The notes beneath the pieces were generated by a model that worked only from the letters and a program-made list of their open reading frames with translations, was not told where the DNA came from and searched no databases. DNA of 64,000 nucleotides from Rhodocyclaceae bacterium UBA1310 (GTDB taxonomy: Bacteria; Pseudomonadota; Gammaproteobacteria; Burkholderiales; Rhodocyclaceae): positions 1-64,000 of the forward strand of contig DBTS01000098.1 in the NCBI GenBank assembly GCA_002307175.1, written 5' to 3'. The position numbers and the translations under genes were made by a program. Positions within the stretch are counted from its first letter, which is position 1. Each line of letters opens with the position of its first letter. Below are positions 43,304 through 52,084 of this stretch, piece by piece.

Positions 43304-44023
43304 CTATCTGACGGGGGCTTCGTCGAATAGCTCCGGGTGCACCCGCACAATCTCGGGCAGGGTGTGTTCGAGTACATGCAGATGCTCGGCTGTGGCGTTT
43401 GCCGCCGCAGTCGGGTTGCCGCTCGCCAGTGCGTCGATGATCTGCATGTGCTGGTCGGCCAGCATGTCGAAGGGCGTCAGCATCGTCAGGCTCAGGAAAC
43501 GCACACGATCCATCTGCGCCTTGGACTGCTCCACGATCTCCCACGCGTAAGCGCGCCCCACGGCAATCGCCATGGCACGATGGAACGCATCGTCGAGAGC
43601 CTGGAACTGCCGGTAATCTCCCTGTGGCACCTGGCGCTGCCGCATCACCAACCCACGTAACCCATCCAGCAGTTTGCTGTCGGCACGTTCTGCCAGCTCT
43701 GCCGCGATACGGGTTTCAATGGTTTCGCGTACCCAGCGCGCCTCAAGTACGCGCTTGGGGGAAATTTTCACAACAAACGTGCCGCGTTGCGGCAGGATCA
43801 CCAGCAGCTTGCGCTCGGCCAGCTTGATGAAGGTTTCGCGCACGAGCTGCCGGCTGACGGCCAGACGTTTGGACAGGTCGGCTTCCGAAAGCGCCAGCCC
43901 CGGCAGCAGTTCGCCCTGGATGATGGCCTCGAACAGACGGTTGTAGAGCATTACTCCAGTGGTTGAAGTGTCCTGGCGTCGTGCCAGTTGTGTACTCAGT
44001 TCAGCGAGGAGGGCTTCGTCCAT
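43304..44023 (-). CDS. GntR family regulator, FadR/FCD subfamily
   Basis: 239 residues from the ATG at 44023 (a GTG 54 bases upstream is also open). The N-terminal winged helix-turn-helix (ALSEADLSKRLAVSRQLVRE, near residues 40-60) is joined to an FCD effector domain whose metal-binding Asp and His lie in 'ALDDAFHRAMA' and 'ADQHMQIIDA', with a last His in 'ATAEHLHVLE'. It is divergent from the uxuB/uxuA genes, so a repressor responding to a hexuronate intermediate is the simplest reading. Two overlapping CTAGT dyads in the gap are its likely operators. Confidence 0.9.
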   Translation of the reverse strand: MDEALLAELSTQLARRQDTSTTGVMLYNRLFEAIIQGELLPGLALSEADLSKRLAVSRQLVRETFIKLAERKLLVILPQRGTFVVKISPKRVLEARWVRETIETRIAAELAERADSKLLDGLRGLVMRQRQVPQGDYRQFQALDDAFHRAMAIAVGRAYAWEIVEQSKAQMDRVRFLSLTMLTPFDMLADQHMQIIDALASGNPTAAANATAEHLHVLEHTLPEIVRVHPELFDEAPVR

Positions 44024-44083
44024 ACCTGACTTTTGAAAAAGTGTTTGCAATCCATTAGAGCATATCCTAATCTTCACGGAAAA

Positions 44084-44105
44084 CTAGTCAGACTAGTATG
44101 ACTAG
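44084..44105. promoter_or_regulatory. overlapping CTAGT palindromes, GntR operator
   Basis: CTAGTC-A-GACTAG at 44084-44096 and CTAGT-ATG-ACTAG at 44093-44105 are both perfect dyads sharing one half-site, with centres 9 bp apart. They lie between the divergent regulator and uxuB starts, as expected for an autoregulating FCD-type repressor. Confidence 0.7.
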
Positions 44106-44159
44106 ATAGCACTAAATACTTTGATGCTCTCGTGCCCGCCAGATTCTCAGGAGATTTTG

Positions 44160-45623
44160 ATGCGACTTTCCAATGCCAGCCTTGGCCAGCTTCCCGCCCA
44201 GATCGGGCGTCCCGCCTACGACCGCAGCAAGGTCACGGGTTCCATCGTGCACCTCGGGATCGGTGCCTTCCATCGTGCCCACCAGGCCATGTTTACCGAT
44301 GCCGTGCTCGAATCGGTTGGTGATCTTTCGTGGGGCATCGTCGGTGCCGGCGTTATCTCGGCTGACATGCAGAAAGCTCTGGTGCCGCAGGATGGTTTGT
44401 ACACGCTCGCCGAAATGGGTGCCGACAGTGAAAACCTGCGCGTCATCGGCTCAATCGTCGGGGTGTTTGGTGGCGTGGAGGATGCGCCTGCACTGCTCGC
44501 CAAGATGAGCGACATTTCCACGCGCATCGTCAGCATCACCGTGACCGAAAAGGGCTACTGCCTTGATCCCGCCACCGGCAAGCTGCAGATCCAGGCGCCG
44601 GCGATTGCGGCCGATCTGGCCAACCCTGCGACACCGAAGACTATTCTCGGCCTGATCGTGCAGGCACTGAAGAATCGCAAAGAAGCTGGTATCCCGCCGT
44701 TTACGGTGCTCAGCTGCGACAACCTGCCGCAGAATGGCAAGCTTGCCAAGGCTGCCGTGCTGGCTTTTGCCCAGGAAGTGGATGCCGGGCTGGCTAAATG
44801 GGTTGAGGCCGAAGTACGCTTCCCCAGCACGATGGTAGACCGGATTACGCCGGCGACCACCGATGCCGATCGTGCCCGTGTAAATGGTCTGATCGGCCTG
44901 GAAGACGCCTGGCCGGTGGTGACCGAAGAATTCTGTCAGTGGGTGATCGAAGATACCTTCACGATGGGCCGCCCGCAATGGGACAAGGCCGGCGCGATCT
45001 TCTCCGATGAACTCGAGTCGTGGGAAAACATGAAGCTGCGCTGCCTCAATGGTGCTCACTCCACGCTCTCCTACCTGGGCCAACTGACCGGCCGCGAAAC
45101 CGTGGCTGATGCCATGCAGTTGCCGCTGATTACGGACATTCTTGATCCGCTGTGGGTTGAAATCCGCGAAGTGCTGCACGCCCCGAAGGGTGTGAACACG
45201 GCCGACTACGTCGAAAGCCTGAAGCACCGTTTCCGCAACCCCTCCCTCAAGCATCGTACCGCCCAGATCGCCTCGGATGGTTCGCAGAAGTTGCCGCAGC
45301 GCCTGCTGGCACCGCTGCGCGACCGTATCGCCAAGGGCTTGGCCTCACCGGCGATTGCCACGGCGATTGCAGCCTGGATGCTGTTTGCCGTGAAGACCGC
45401 CAGCGAAAATGCCGTGATGAACGATCCGCTGGCCTCGGAAATTCTCGAACGTGCGCGCCGTAGTCTGAAGATCGAAGAGATCGTCGGCAACCTGCTGGGG
45501 CTGGAAAAGATTTTTGGCACCGATCTGCCCGCCAATGCCGCCTTCCGTGCAGCTGTTGTCGAGAAGATGCGCGTGCTGGCCAAGACTTCTGGTGTTTCCG
45601 TGCCTGCCGGACTGCAGGCTTAA
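44160..45623 (+). CDS. uxuB: mannitol dehydrogenase family protein, probable fructuronate reductase
   Basis: 487 residues, long-chain polyol dehydrogenase family (E. coli UxuB 486). An N-terminal NAD-binding motif 'IVHLGIGAFHRAH' near 30 and the catalytic lysine region 'KLRCLNGAHSTLSYLG' near 300 are clear. Fructuronate reductase converts fructuronate to mannonate, and the next gene takes mannonate, so context favours UxuB; mannitol or tagaturonate reductase activity cannot be excluded. The ATG at 44160 has a CAGGAG site. First gene of the operon. Confidence 0.88.
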   Translation: MRLSNASLGQLPAQIGRPAYDRSKVTGSIVHLGIGAFHRAHQAMFTDAVLESVGDLSWGIVGAGVISADMQKALVPQDGLYTLAEMGADSENLRVIGSIVGVFGGVEDAPALLAKMSDISTRIVSITVTEKGYCLDPATGKLQIQAPAIAADLANPATPKTILGLIVQALKNRKEAGIPPFTVLSCDNLPQNGKLAKAAVLAFAQEVDAGLAKWVEAEVRFPSTMVDRITPATTDADRARVNGLIGLEDAWPVVTEEFCQWVIEDTFTMGRPQWDKAGAIFSDELESWENMKLRCLNGAHSTLSYLGQLTGRETVADAMQLPLITDILDPLWVEIREVLHAPKGVNTADYVESLKHRFRNPSLKHRTAQIASDGSQKLPQRLLAPLRDRIAKGLASPAIATAIAAWMLFAVKTASENAVMNDPLASEILERARRSLKIEEIVGNLLGLEKIFGTDLPANAAFRAAVVEKMRVLAKTSGVSVPAGLQA

Positions 45624-45674
45624 TGCGGGTTCGCCCGAACGATCAATCCTCCGTTTTTTGAAGGAATCCTTATC

Positions 45675-46727
45675 ATGAAAATGACATTCCGTTGGTACGG
45701 CGAATCCGATCCCGTCACCCTTGAATACATCCGTCAGATCCCTGGCATGGATGGCATCGTCTCCGCCATCTACGACGTGCCCGTTGGCGAAGTCTGGCCG
45801 CTTGAGAAGCTGCAGACCCTGAAGGCCCGCATCGAAGGCGCCGGACTCAAGTTCGACGTTGTCGAAAGCGTCCCCGTGCATGAAGACATCAAGCTTGGCA
45901 AGCCCACGCGTGATCGCCTGATTGCCAATTACCAGCAGAACATCCGCAACTGTGCCGCGATCGGTATCAAGGTGATCTGCTACAACTTCATGCCGGTGTT
46001 CGACTGGACGCGCACCACGCTCGACAAGAAGCTGCCTGATGGCTCCTCATGCCTGGCTTTCTCCACCAAGGAAGTTGAAGAAATCGACATCTCCAAGGGT
46101 ATTTCCCTGCCGGGTTGGGATTCCAGCTACAAGGCTGACGAACTCAAGGCGCTGCTGGCCGAATATTCGAAGATCGATGAAGAGAAGCTGTGGGAACACC
46201 TGTCCTACTTCCTCAAGGCCATCATCCCGGTCGCTGAAGAAGTGGGTCTGAAGATGGCCATCCACCCGGATGATCCCCCACGTCCCATCTTTGGCCTGCC
46301 GCGTATCGTCAAGAACCGTGACGATCTGGCCCGCCTGCTGAAGATTGTGGATTCCCCGTCCAACGGCCTGACCCTGTGCTCGGGTTCCCTCGGTGCCGGC
46401 CCGCAGAACAACGTTGAAGCCCTGATCCGCGAATTCGGTGGCATGGGTCGGATCTTCTTTGCGCATCTGCGCAACGTCAAGGTTTCGCCGAACGGTGACT
46501 TCGAAGAAACCGCCCACGCTTCGGCCTGCGGCTCACTGGATATGGCGGCACTGGTCAAGGCGTATCACGATACCGGCTACACCTGGTATGTGCGTCCGGA
46601 CCATGGCCGCATGATCTGGGGCGAAACTGGCAAGCCTGGCTATGGCCTGTACGACCGTGCCCTTGGCGCCGTGTACCTCAACGGCCTGTGGGAAGCTGTC
46701 GACAAATTTGGCGCAGCCGCCAAGTAA
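45675..46727 (+). CDS. uxuA: mannonate dehydratase
   Basis: 350 residues (E. coli 394, other lineages about 350-360). It dehydrates D-mannonate to 2-keto-3-deoxygluconate in glucuronate catabolism. A TIM-barrel with likely metal ligands in 'AIHPDDPP' near residue 197, 'CSGSLGAGP' near 236, 'FFAHLRNV' near 260 and 'YVRPDHGRMIWGE' near 307. It follows uxuB by 51 bases with an AAGGAA site. No uxaC or kdgK is in the window. Confidence 0.95.
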   Translation: MKMTFRWYGESDPVTLEYIRQIPGMDGIVSAIYDVPVGEVWPLEKLQTLKARIEGAGLKFDVVESVPVHEDIKLGKPTRDRLIANYQQNIRNCAAIGIKVICYNFMPVFDWTRTTLDKKLPDGSSCLAFSTKEVEEIDISKGISLPGWDSSYKADELKALLAEYSKIDEEKLWEHLSYFLKAIIPVAEEVGLKMAIHPDDPPRPIFGLPRIVKNRDDLARLLKIVDSPSNGLTLCSGSLGAGPQNNVEALIREFGGMGRIFFAHLRNVKVSPNGDFEETAHASACGSLDMAALVKAYHDTGYTWYVRPDHGRMIWGETGKPGYGLYDRALGAVYLNGLWEAVDKFGAAAK

Positions 46728-46738
46728 GGCAGGCCGAC

Positions 46739-46900
46739 ATGGAAGTCTGGGTCGTTTGTCGGATTGGATGTGATGTGCCGCTCGCGGCTTTTTCATCGCG
46801 TGCGCGGGCCGAGGATTTCATGTTGCGGCACCCGGACTGGCAGTGCCGATGTATGGTGCTGCTGATCAATCCGGCATACGGGGTGGCCCAGGCTGCCTGA
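46739..46900 (+). CDS. small hypothetical protein
   Basis: A 53-residue frame starting 11 bases after uxuA with AAGGCAGG upstream. Composition is protein-like, with four Cys and a hydrophobic end, and it is followed by a strong hairpin. No family recognised; it may be a genuine operon member or chance. Confidence 0.4.
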   Translation: MEVWVVCRIGCDVPLAAFSSRARAEDFMLRHPDWQCRCMVLLINPAYGVAQAA

Positions 46901-46903
46901 AAA

Positions 46904-46940
46904 ACAGCGGGCAACAGGAGGTAATCCTGTTGCCCGCTGT
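46904..46940. terminator. perfect 16-bp hairpin between uxuA and rng
   Basis: ACAGCGGGCAACAGGA (46904-46919) pairs fully with TCCTGTTGCCCGCTGT (46925-46940) around GGTAA. On the plus strand no T-run follows; on the minus strand it runs into TTTTT. It most likely stops or stabilises the uxu transcript. The T-run orientation is opposite to the flanking genes. Confidence 0.6.
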
Positions 46941-47021
46941 GCCGTTCAGGACATACTCCTTTGGCAGGGGGCGCGCCAGTCGTTAGAATGGCAGGCATTG
47001 CCAGCAACTGCCGGATATGCC

Positions 47022-48476
47022 ATGAGCGAGTCTTACCTGATCAACTTCACCCCGCAGGAAACGCGGGTCGCCTTGCTCTACAACGGTGTCGTGCAGGAAC
47101 TGCACATCGAGCGTGAGCACTCCAGAGGGTTCGTCGGCAACATTTATCTGGGCCGCGTGGTGCGCGTGCTGCCTGGGATGCAGTCCGCTTTCATCGATAT
47201 CGGGCTCGAACGCACCGCATTTCTGCACGTGGCGGATATCTGGTTCGATCGTTCCGCCGGTGAAGTGCAACGGCCCATCGAACGGATTCTGAATGAAGGC
47301 CAGAACGTTGTCGTTCAGGTGCTCAAGGACCCCATCGGTACCAAGGGTGCGCGTTTGTCTACCCAGCTCTCGATTGCCGGACGTCTGCTGGTCTATCTGC
47401 CCCAGGAAAAACATATCGGGATTTCCCAGCGCATCGAGAACGAAGCAGGCCGCGAACAATTGCGTGCGCGCCTGCAGGGGCTGATGCCCGAAACGGAGAA
47501 GGGCGGCTTCATCGTGCGCACCCAGGCCGAGCAGGCCAGCGATGAAGAGCTTTCCGCCGATATCGCCTATCTGCACAAGCAGTGGGGTGAAATCGAGCAG
47601 CACCGCGCCACCGGAGAGGCTCCTGAACGGCTCTACCGCGATCTGAATCTGGCGCAGCGTGTGTTGCGCGATCTCGTCAATGCGGAAACACGCAAGATCA
47701 TCATCGACTCGCGTGAGAACTTCCAGATGCTCACGCAGTTCGCCAACGATTACATGCCGCGGGTGGCTCAGCTGCTCGAACACTATTCCGGTGAGCGCCC
47801 GCTGTTCGATCTCTTTACCGTGGAAGACGAAATCCAGCGCGCCCTGGCGCGGCGTGTGGATCTGAAGAGTGGTGGCTACCTGATCATCGACCAGACAGAG
47901 GCGCTTACCACCATCGACGTCAACACCGGCGGTTTTGTTGGTGCGCGTACTTTTGACGACACCATCTTCAAGACCAATCTTGAAGCCGCCCAGGCGATTG
48001 CGCGCCAATTACGCCTGCGCAACCTTGGCGGCATTATCCTGCTCGACTTCATCGACATGGAAAACGAGGAACACCGCCTCTCCGTGCTCGCCGAACTGAC
48101 CAAGGCCCTGGCGCGCGACCATACCAAGGTGTCGGTGGGCGGCTTTACGTCACTGGGTCTTGTGGAGATGACGCGCAAGCGCACGCGTGAGTCGCTTGCC
48201 CACGTACTCTGCGAATCCTGCCCGACCTGCGGTGGGCGAGGGCAGGTCAAAACCTCCCGCACCGTGGCCTACGAGGTCATGCGCGAAGTGGTGCGCGAAG
48301 CGCGCCAGTTCTCCGCCAAGGAATTCCGCATCCTCGCCTCGCCGGGCGTCGTCGACCTGTTCCTGGACGAAGAAGCCCAGGCCATCGCCAACCTGCAGGA
48401 CTTCATCGGCCGGCCCATCTCGTTCTACGCCGAAGCCAGCTACACGCCCGAGCAGTTTGATATCGTGTTGCTGTGA
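47022..48476 (+). CDS. rng: ribonuclease G
   Basis: 484 residues (E. coli 489). RNase G matures the 16S rRNA 5' end and cuts AU-rich single strands. The N-terminal S1 domain includes 'GNIYLGRVVRVLPGMQSAFIDIG' at about 38-60. Catalytic Asp residues are in 'TIDVNTGG' (near 305) and 'DFIDME' (near 348). The zinc-link 'CPTCGGRG' lies near 405. ATG at 47022 with a GGAT site. It closes the housekeeping block before the polysaccharide cluster. Confidence 0.95.
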   Translation: MSESYLINFTPQETRVALLYNGVVQELHIEREHSRGFVGNIYLGRVVRVLPGMQSAFIDIGLERTAFLHVADIWFDRSAGEVQRPIERILNEGQNVVVQVLKDPIGTKGARLSTQLSIAGRLLVYLPQEKHIGISQRIENEAGREQLRARLQGLMPETEKGGFIVRTQAEQASDEELSADIAYLHKQWGEIEQHRATGEAPERLYRDLNLAQRVLRDLVNAETRKIIIDSRENFQMLTQFANDYMPRVAQLLEHYSGERPLFDLFTVEDEIQRALARRVDLKSGGYLIIDQTEALTTIDVNTGGFVGARTFDDTIFKTNLEAAQAIARQLRLRNLGGIILLDFIDMENEEHRLSVLAELTKALARDHTKVSVGGFTSLGLVEMTRKRTRESLAHVLCESCPTCGGRGQVKTSRTVAYEVMREVVREARQFSAKEFRILASPGVVDLFLDEEAQAIANLQDFIGRPISFYAEASYTPEQFDIVLL

Positions 48477-48574
48477 CACAAACGGCAATGAGAAGCTGAT
48501 TTGATTGTGTGTCTTGCTACGTCAAAGACCTCACGTAAATTCGCTTTTTCGCAGCAGGGTAGAGTTGCCTGCCG

Positions 48575-48613
48575 ACAGGGTCGTATTGCCGAAAGAATGG
48601 CGCCCTGTTTTTT
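48575..48613 (+). terminator. terminator between rng and the polysaccharide cluster
   Basis: ACAGGG (48575-48580) pairs with CCCTGT (48603-48608) with an inner GCC/GGC pair, followed by six Ts. It lies 100 bases after rng. Confidence 0.6.
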
Positions 48614-48643
48614 GGGCTGGTGTCAGAGAACTGGGGTGGTAGT

Positions 48644-49978
48644 GTGAAAGATTGGCTGAGCGGGCTCAAGCAACGTGTCGGGCTGGATTTCCATATTTTT
48701 TTAACCTTGGCTTCCAGACTTTGGACCGTGGTCGCAGGGGCGGTCATGATCATCGGCCTGCCGCACTGGCTATCAGGTGAGGAACAGGGTTTCTATTTCA
48801 CTTTTTACAGTTTGATTGGCCTACAGGTTTTTTTTGAAATGGGCTTGAACTATGTCGTTGTCCAGTTTGTTGGCCACGAAGTGGCGCATTTGCAATTCAA
48901 TGACCAAGGGAGCCTGAGTGGCCCGGCGAAAAATCTGCAGCGCCTTGGTTCGCTTGTCCGATTGCTGCATCGCTGGTACCTGGGGATGGCAATTGCCTTT
49001 GGAATATTGGTGGCGATTGCCGGCGCATGGTTCTTTGCACGGAGTCACGAGCTACCGGTTTCCGCATGGTTAGGGCCATGGTTGATGCTTGTGGGGCTAG
49101 CAGCAGTCAATCTTTACGTAAGCCCTTTTTTATCCGTAGTGGAAGGTGCCGGGTTCGTCGGGCAGGTGGCACGACTGCGGCTCCTGATGTCGATCCTGGG
49201 ATATTTGCCATTATGGGCTTTGATGAGCGCCGGGGCGGGTTTGTGGGCCGTGCCATGTGCTCAATTGAGCCTCGCTCTGGGTTGTTTTCTTTGGTTACGA
49301 TTGCGCGCGCGTTTTGTGCTTGACCTGCGATCAGCGGAAAGTGGAGGGGAGGGAATTCGTTGGCGAGATGAAATTTTTCCCTTCCAGTGGCGTATCGCGC
49401 TGAGCTGGATAAGTGGGTATTTCATCTTTCAACTGTTCAACCCTATCCTGTTTGCCCGGCGTGGTGCGCTTGAAGCAGGCAGGGCAGGTCTTGCCCTGAC
49501 CATCTTTATGACACTTCTGACAGTGTCGATGAGTTGGGTAAATGCCAAGGCGCCAGTCATCGCGGGTTTGTTGGCCAGACAAGAAAAACTTGAAGCTCAG
49601 AGTCTATTTCGCGGACTACTATTACGCTCAGCACTATTTAATTTGCTTGGCTGTGCCGGTGTACTCGCGGGGGTATGGGGCTTGCACTGGTTTGGTCTGG
49701 GTCTGGCCGAGCGTCTGCCGGACTATACCGCCCTGTTCTGCATAGCAGTTGCCACCATCTCTAATCACCTTGTTTCCGCGCTTGCGGTTTTCATGCGAGC
49801 CCACAAGGAAGAGCCACTTGTGTATTCTTCCATGGGGATGGCAGTGCTGAGCATTAGTGGAGTGTTTCTGGCAGCAGGATACGGAACAGATATAGTAATG
49901 GCGACTTATGCCATTTTGGCTCTATGCGTAGGGCTACCATGGGCGCTATTCATTTTTCGGCGGTATTGGGCTGTGTAA
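48644..49978 (+). CDS. polysaccharide flippase-like membrane protein
   Basis: About 444 residues with 10-12 membrane helices and a short charged N terminus, resembling Wzx/oligosaccharide flippases in size and layout. Wzx proteins turn undecaprenyl-linked sugar units across the inner membrane. Assignment rests on topology and its place at the head of the cluster, not on strong motifs. Two GTG starts are possible: 48644, preceded by a GGGGTGG site, or 48620, eight codons upstream with no ribosome site. An ops-like GGTGGTAGTGT is at 48635-48645. Confidence 0.7.
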   Translation: MKDWLSGLKQRVGLDFHIFLTLASRLWTVVAGAVMIIGLPHWLSGEEQGFYFTFYSLIGLQVFFEMGLNYVVVQFVGHEVAHLQFNDQGSLSGPAKNLQRLGSLVRLLHRWYLGMAIAFGILVAIAGAWFFARSHELPVSAWLGPWLMLVGLAAVNLYVSPFLSVVEGAGFVGQVARLRLLMSILGYLPLWALMSAGAGLWAVPCAQLSLALGCFLWLRLRARFVLDLRSAESGGEGIRWRDEIFPFQWRIALSWISGYFIFQLFNPILFARRGALEAGRAGLALTIFMTLLTVSMSWVNAKAPVIAGLLARQEKLEAQSLFRGLLLRSALFNLLGCAGVLAGVWGLHWFGLGLAERLPDYTALFCIAVATISNHLVSALAVFMRAHKEEPLVYSSMGMAVLSISGVFLAAGYGTDIVMATYAILALCVGLPWALFIFRRYWAV

Positions 49979-50034
49979 TTCAACAAGGCCGTAAGCTTAA
50001 CCATAAGAATTAGATAGTGAGGAGCGCAATTCGC

Positions 50035-50976
50035 ATGAAGCCTTTGCTGAGTATATGTATACCAACGCTTGATCGTGCAGAGCTATTGGAGCGGGTTCTT
50101 TCTTCACTGTCTTTGGTTGTCAGAAATTATCCTGTAGAAGTATGTATTTCAGATAATGCATCCACGGATAATACAGTAGATATTATTCAGAAAATGGCGG
50201 GAGGTTTTGAGGATTTCAAGTCTGCTCGACTGACGTCGCGTTCGGTGTATGCCTCTAATCTTTTGTCAGCAGTGAAATTATCTACAGCGGATTTTGTTTG
50301 GGTATTGCCGGATTATGCACATGTTGATGTAAAAACACTGAACAAAATATTAAATCTATTGAAGGTGGGGCCGGTAGATGCAATATTCATGAATGTAGGA
50401 GATAGAATTCATGATAAATCCGACCTTGATTTGATAAGTACGGCAGATGCTTTTGATTTGTTTGGATGGCATTCAACCCTGCTGGGAAGTGCGGTGGTTC
50501 AACGATCGGCTTATCTGATGGGTGTGGAGAAATTTGCAGAATCCGATTTTATCCAATTTCTGGCTTGTTTTACCCATTTGGCAGAAATCAAGGGTAGTAC
50601 AGAGAGTGCCAAAATATATTGGCTTGGCGAAAATGCATGGTATGCGGATGCCGCAAAAAAAACGGCGTGGGGCGACCGGGCGCTGACTGTATGGATGAAA
50701 CGCTGGAGAGATGCCTGCTTGTCGATGTCTTATGCGTTTTCCGAAGCTGAATGCAAAAAGGTATTGCGTTCCCATCAAAATAAGTCGGGAATGTTTTCTT
50801 TTTCAGCCTTGTGCGCATTCAGAGCAAACAGGGGGTGCTCCTTGCGTGAGCTCTGGGCCTTAAGAGAGTGTTGGTTTGATACCGGACTATTTTGCGTATT
50901 CAAGGCCGCTTTGGTGGGATTGCTTCCGAGTAGTTTTTTTAGATTGCTTCGCACGTGCAGGCGTAGTCTCCAATGA
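50035..50976 (+). CDS. family 2 glycosyltransferase
   Basis: 313 residues. GT-A start 'LLSICIPTLDRAELLERVL' and 'CISDNASTDNT' near 38-48, which bind the nucleotide sugar. The metal-binding aspartate region reads 'FVWVLPDYAHVD' rather than the classic DxD, so the donor site may differ. No membrane helices besides a hydrophobic C-terminal patch. Notably AT-rich. It overlaps the next glycosyltransferase by four bases. Donor and acceptor unknown. Confidence 0.82.
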   Translation: MKPLLSICIPTLDRAELLERVLSSLSLVVRNYPVEVCISDNASTDNTVDIIQKMAGGFEDFKSARLTSRSVYASNLLSAVKLSTADFVWVLPDYAHVDVKTLNKILNLLKVGPVDAIFMNVGDRIHDKSDLDLISTADAFDLFGWHSTLLGSAVVQRSAYLMGVEKFAESDFIQFLACFTHLAEIKGSTESAKIYWLGENAWYADAAKKTAWGDRALTVWMKRWRDACLSMSYAFSEAECKKVLRSHQNKSGMFSFSALCAFRANRGCSLRELWALRECWFDTGLFCVFKAALVGLLPSSFFRLLRTCRRSLQ

Positions 50977-51878
50977 TCAAAAATAGCGTTGTAGCCGTTG
51001 TAGTGACTTATCACCCTGAGCTTTTTGTTTTGCAAAAGTTGCTGGAAGGTTTGAATGGGCAGGTACAGTCAATTGTAATCGTTGACAACGGAACGTCAGA
51101 GCTTGTTTTGCAGAGGATGCAAGATCATATTCCGGCTTCCTGTACCGTCATCAGGCTGGGACGCAATCAGGGGATTGGCGCTGCTCAGAATGTTGGCATC
51201 AGATACGCTAAGGATGCTGGTGCAACACATGTCATTCTGTTTGACCACGATAGCGCACCGGCTCCTGACATGGTGGAGCGGCTGCTGGTTTGCATGAATA
51301 GGATTGAGTCCGGTGGGGTAAAGGTAGCTTGCGTTGGTCCCCGCTATAACGATGAGCGTCAGGATAATCCCCCTCCGTTTATCCAGGTCAAAGGAATCAG
51401 CTTGACCCGCCGACTTGTTCCTGAAGATGGGGATGCTGCAGAAGTGGATTACCTGATCGCTTCCGGGTGCCTGATAAAAATAAAGGCGCTGGATGAGGTT
51501 GGATTGATGGATGAAGCGTTATTTATCGACTACGTCGATATCGAATGGGGACAGCGTGCGAGGAGTCTGGGGTGGAAGAATTTTGGTTGTTTCTCTGCTC
51601 TGATGCAACACTCTCTGGGAGACGATCCTATTGTGTTTTTGGGTCATGCTTATCCAGCTCGAAGTCCTTTGCGCCATTATTACATGTTCCGTAACGCTGT
51701 TTTGTTGTACAAAATGCCACATATCCCTTTGGGCTGGAAAATTGCTGATGGGATGCGTGGGGTGCTAAGGTGTGGATTCTATGTGCTGCTTGCCAAACCA
51801 CGACTGATGCATCTAAGGATGATTGCCAAAGGGATATGGCACGGTTGTTGTGGGGAGAATGGGCAATATGTTTCCTGA
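50973..51878 (+). CDS. rhamnosyltransferase-like family 2 glycosyltransferase
   Basis: 301 residues, resembling dTDP-rhamnosyl transferases of O-antigen clusters: 'VVVTYHPE' at the start, 'VDNGTSE' near 38, 'NQGIGAAQNVGI' near 66 and the metal-binding 'FDHDSAP' near 90, followed by 'YVDIEWGQRARS' near 190. It would add a sugar to the lipid-linked repeat. No rml genes for dTDP-rhamnose are in the window, so the donor is uncertain. Confidence 0.82.
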   Translation: MIKNSVVAVVVTYHPELFVLQKLLEGLNGQVQSIVIVDNGTSELVLQRMQDHIPASCTVIRLGRNQGIGAAQNVGIRYAKDAGATHVILFDHDSAPAPDMVERLLVCMNRIESGGVKVACVGPRYNDERQDNPPPFIQVKGISLTRRLVPEDGDAAEVDYLIASGCLIKIKALDEVGLMDEALFIDYVDIEWGQRARSLGWKNFGCFSALMQHSLGDDPIVFLGHAYPARSPLRHYYMFRNAVLLYKMPHIPLGWKIADGMRGVLRCGFYVLLAKPRLMHLRMIAKGIWHGCCGENGQYVS

Positions 51879-52084
51879 TGATTCGGGTGGAAATGATGAA
51901 TGGATTGATTGGTTGATTTGTGGTTTAGGAGTTCTGTAAAAGAAGGGTGGTTGTTGTAAGTGTATTATTTTTATGTGATTTTTAACATAATTTAATGCCA
52001 CATTATTTTTCAAATCAGCTTGCCGGTTATTTTTAATGGCTTGGTAATTTTTAATAAGTAGTTAGAGTGGCTACGGAGAAAAAA
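51879..52084 (+). promoter_or_regulatory. AT-rich leader before the CDP-sugar genes
   Basis: 206 bases of strongly AT-rich sequence between the second glycosyltransferase and rfbF. It includes near-repeats GGTTATTTTTAAT and GGTAATTTTTAAT around 52024-52054. A promoter for rfbFGH here is likely but I cannot name exact boxes. Confidence 0.4.
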
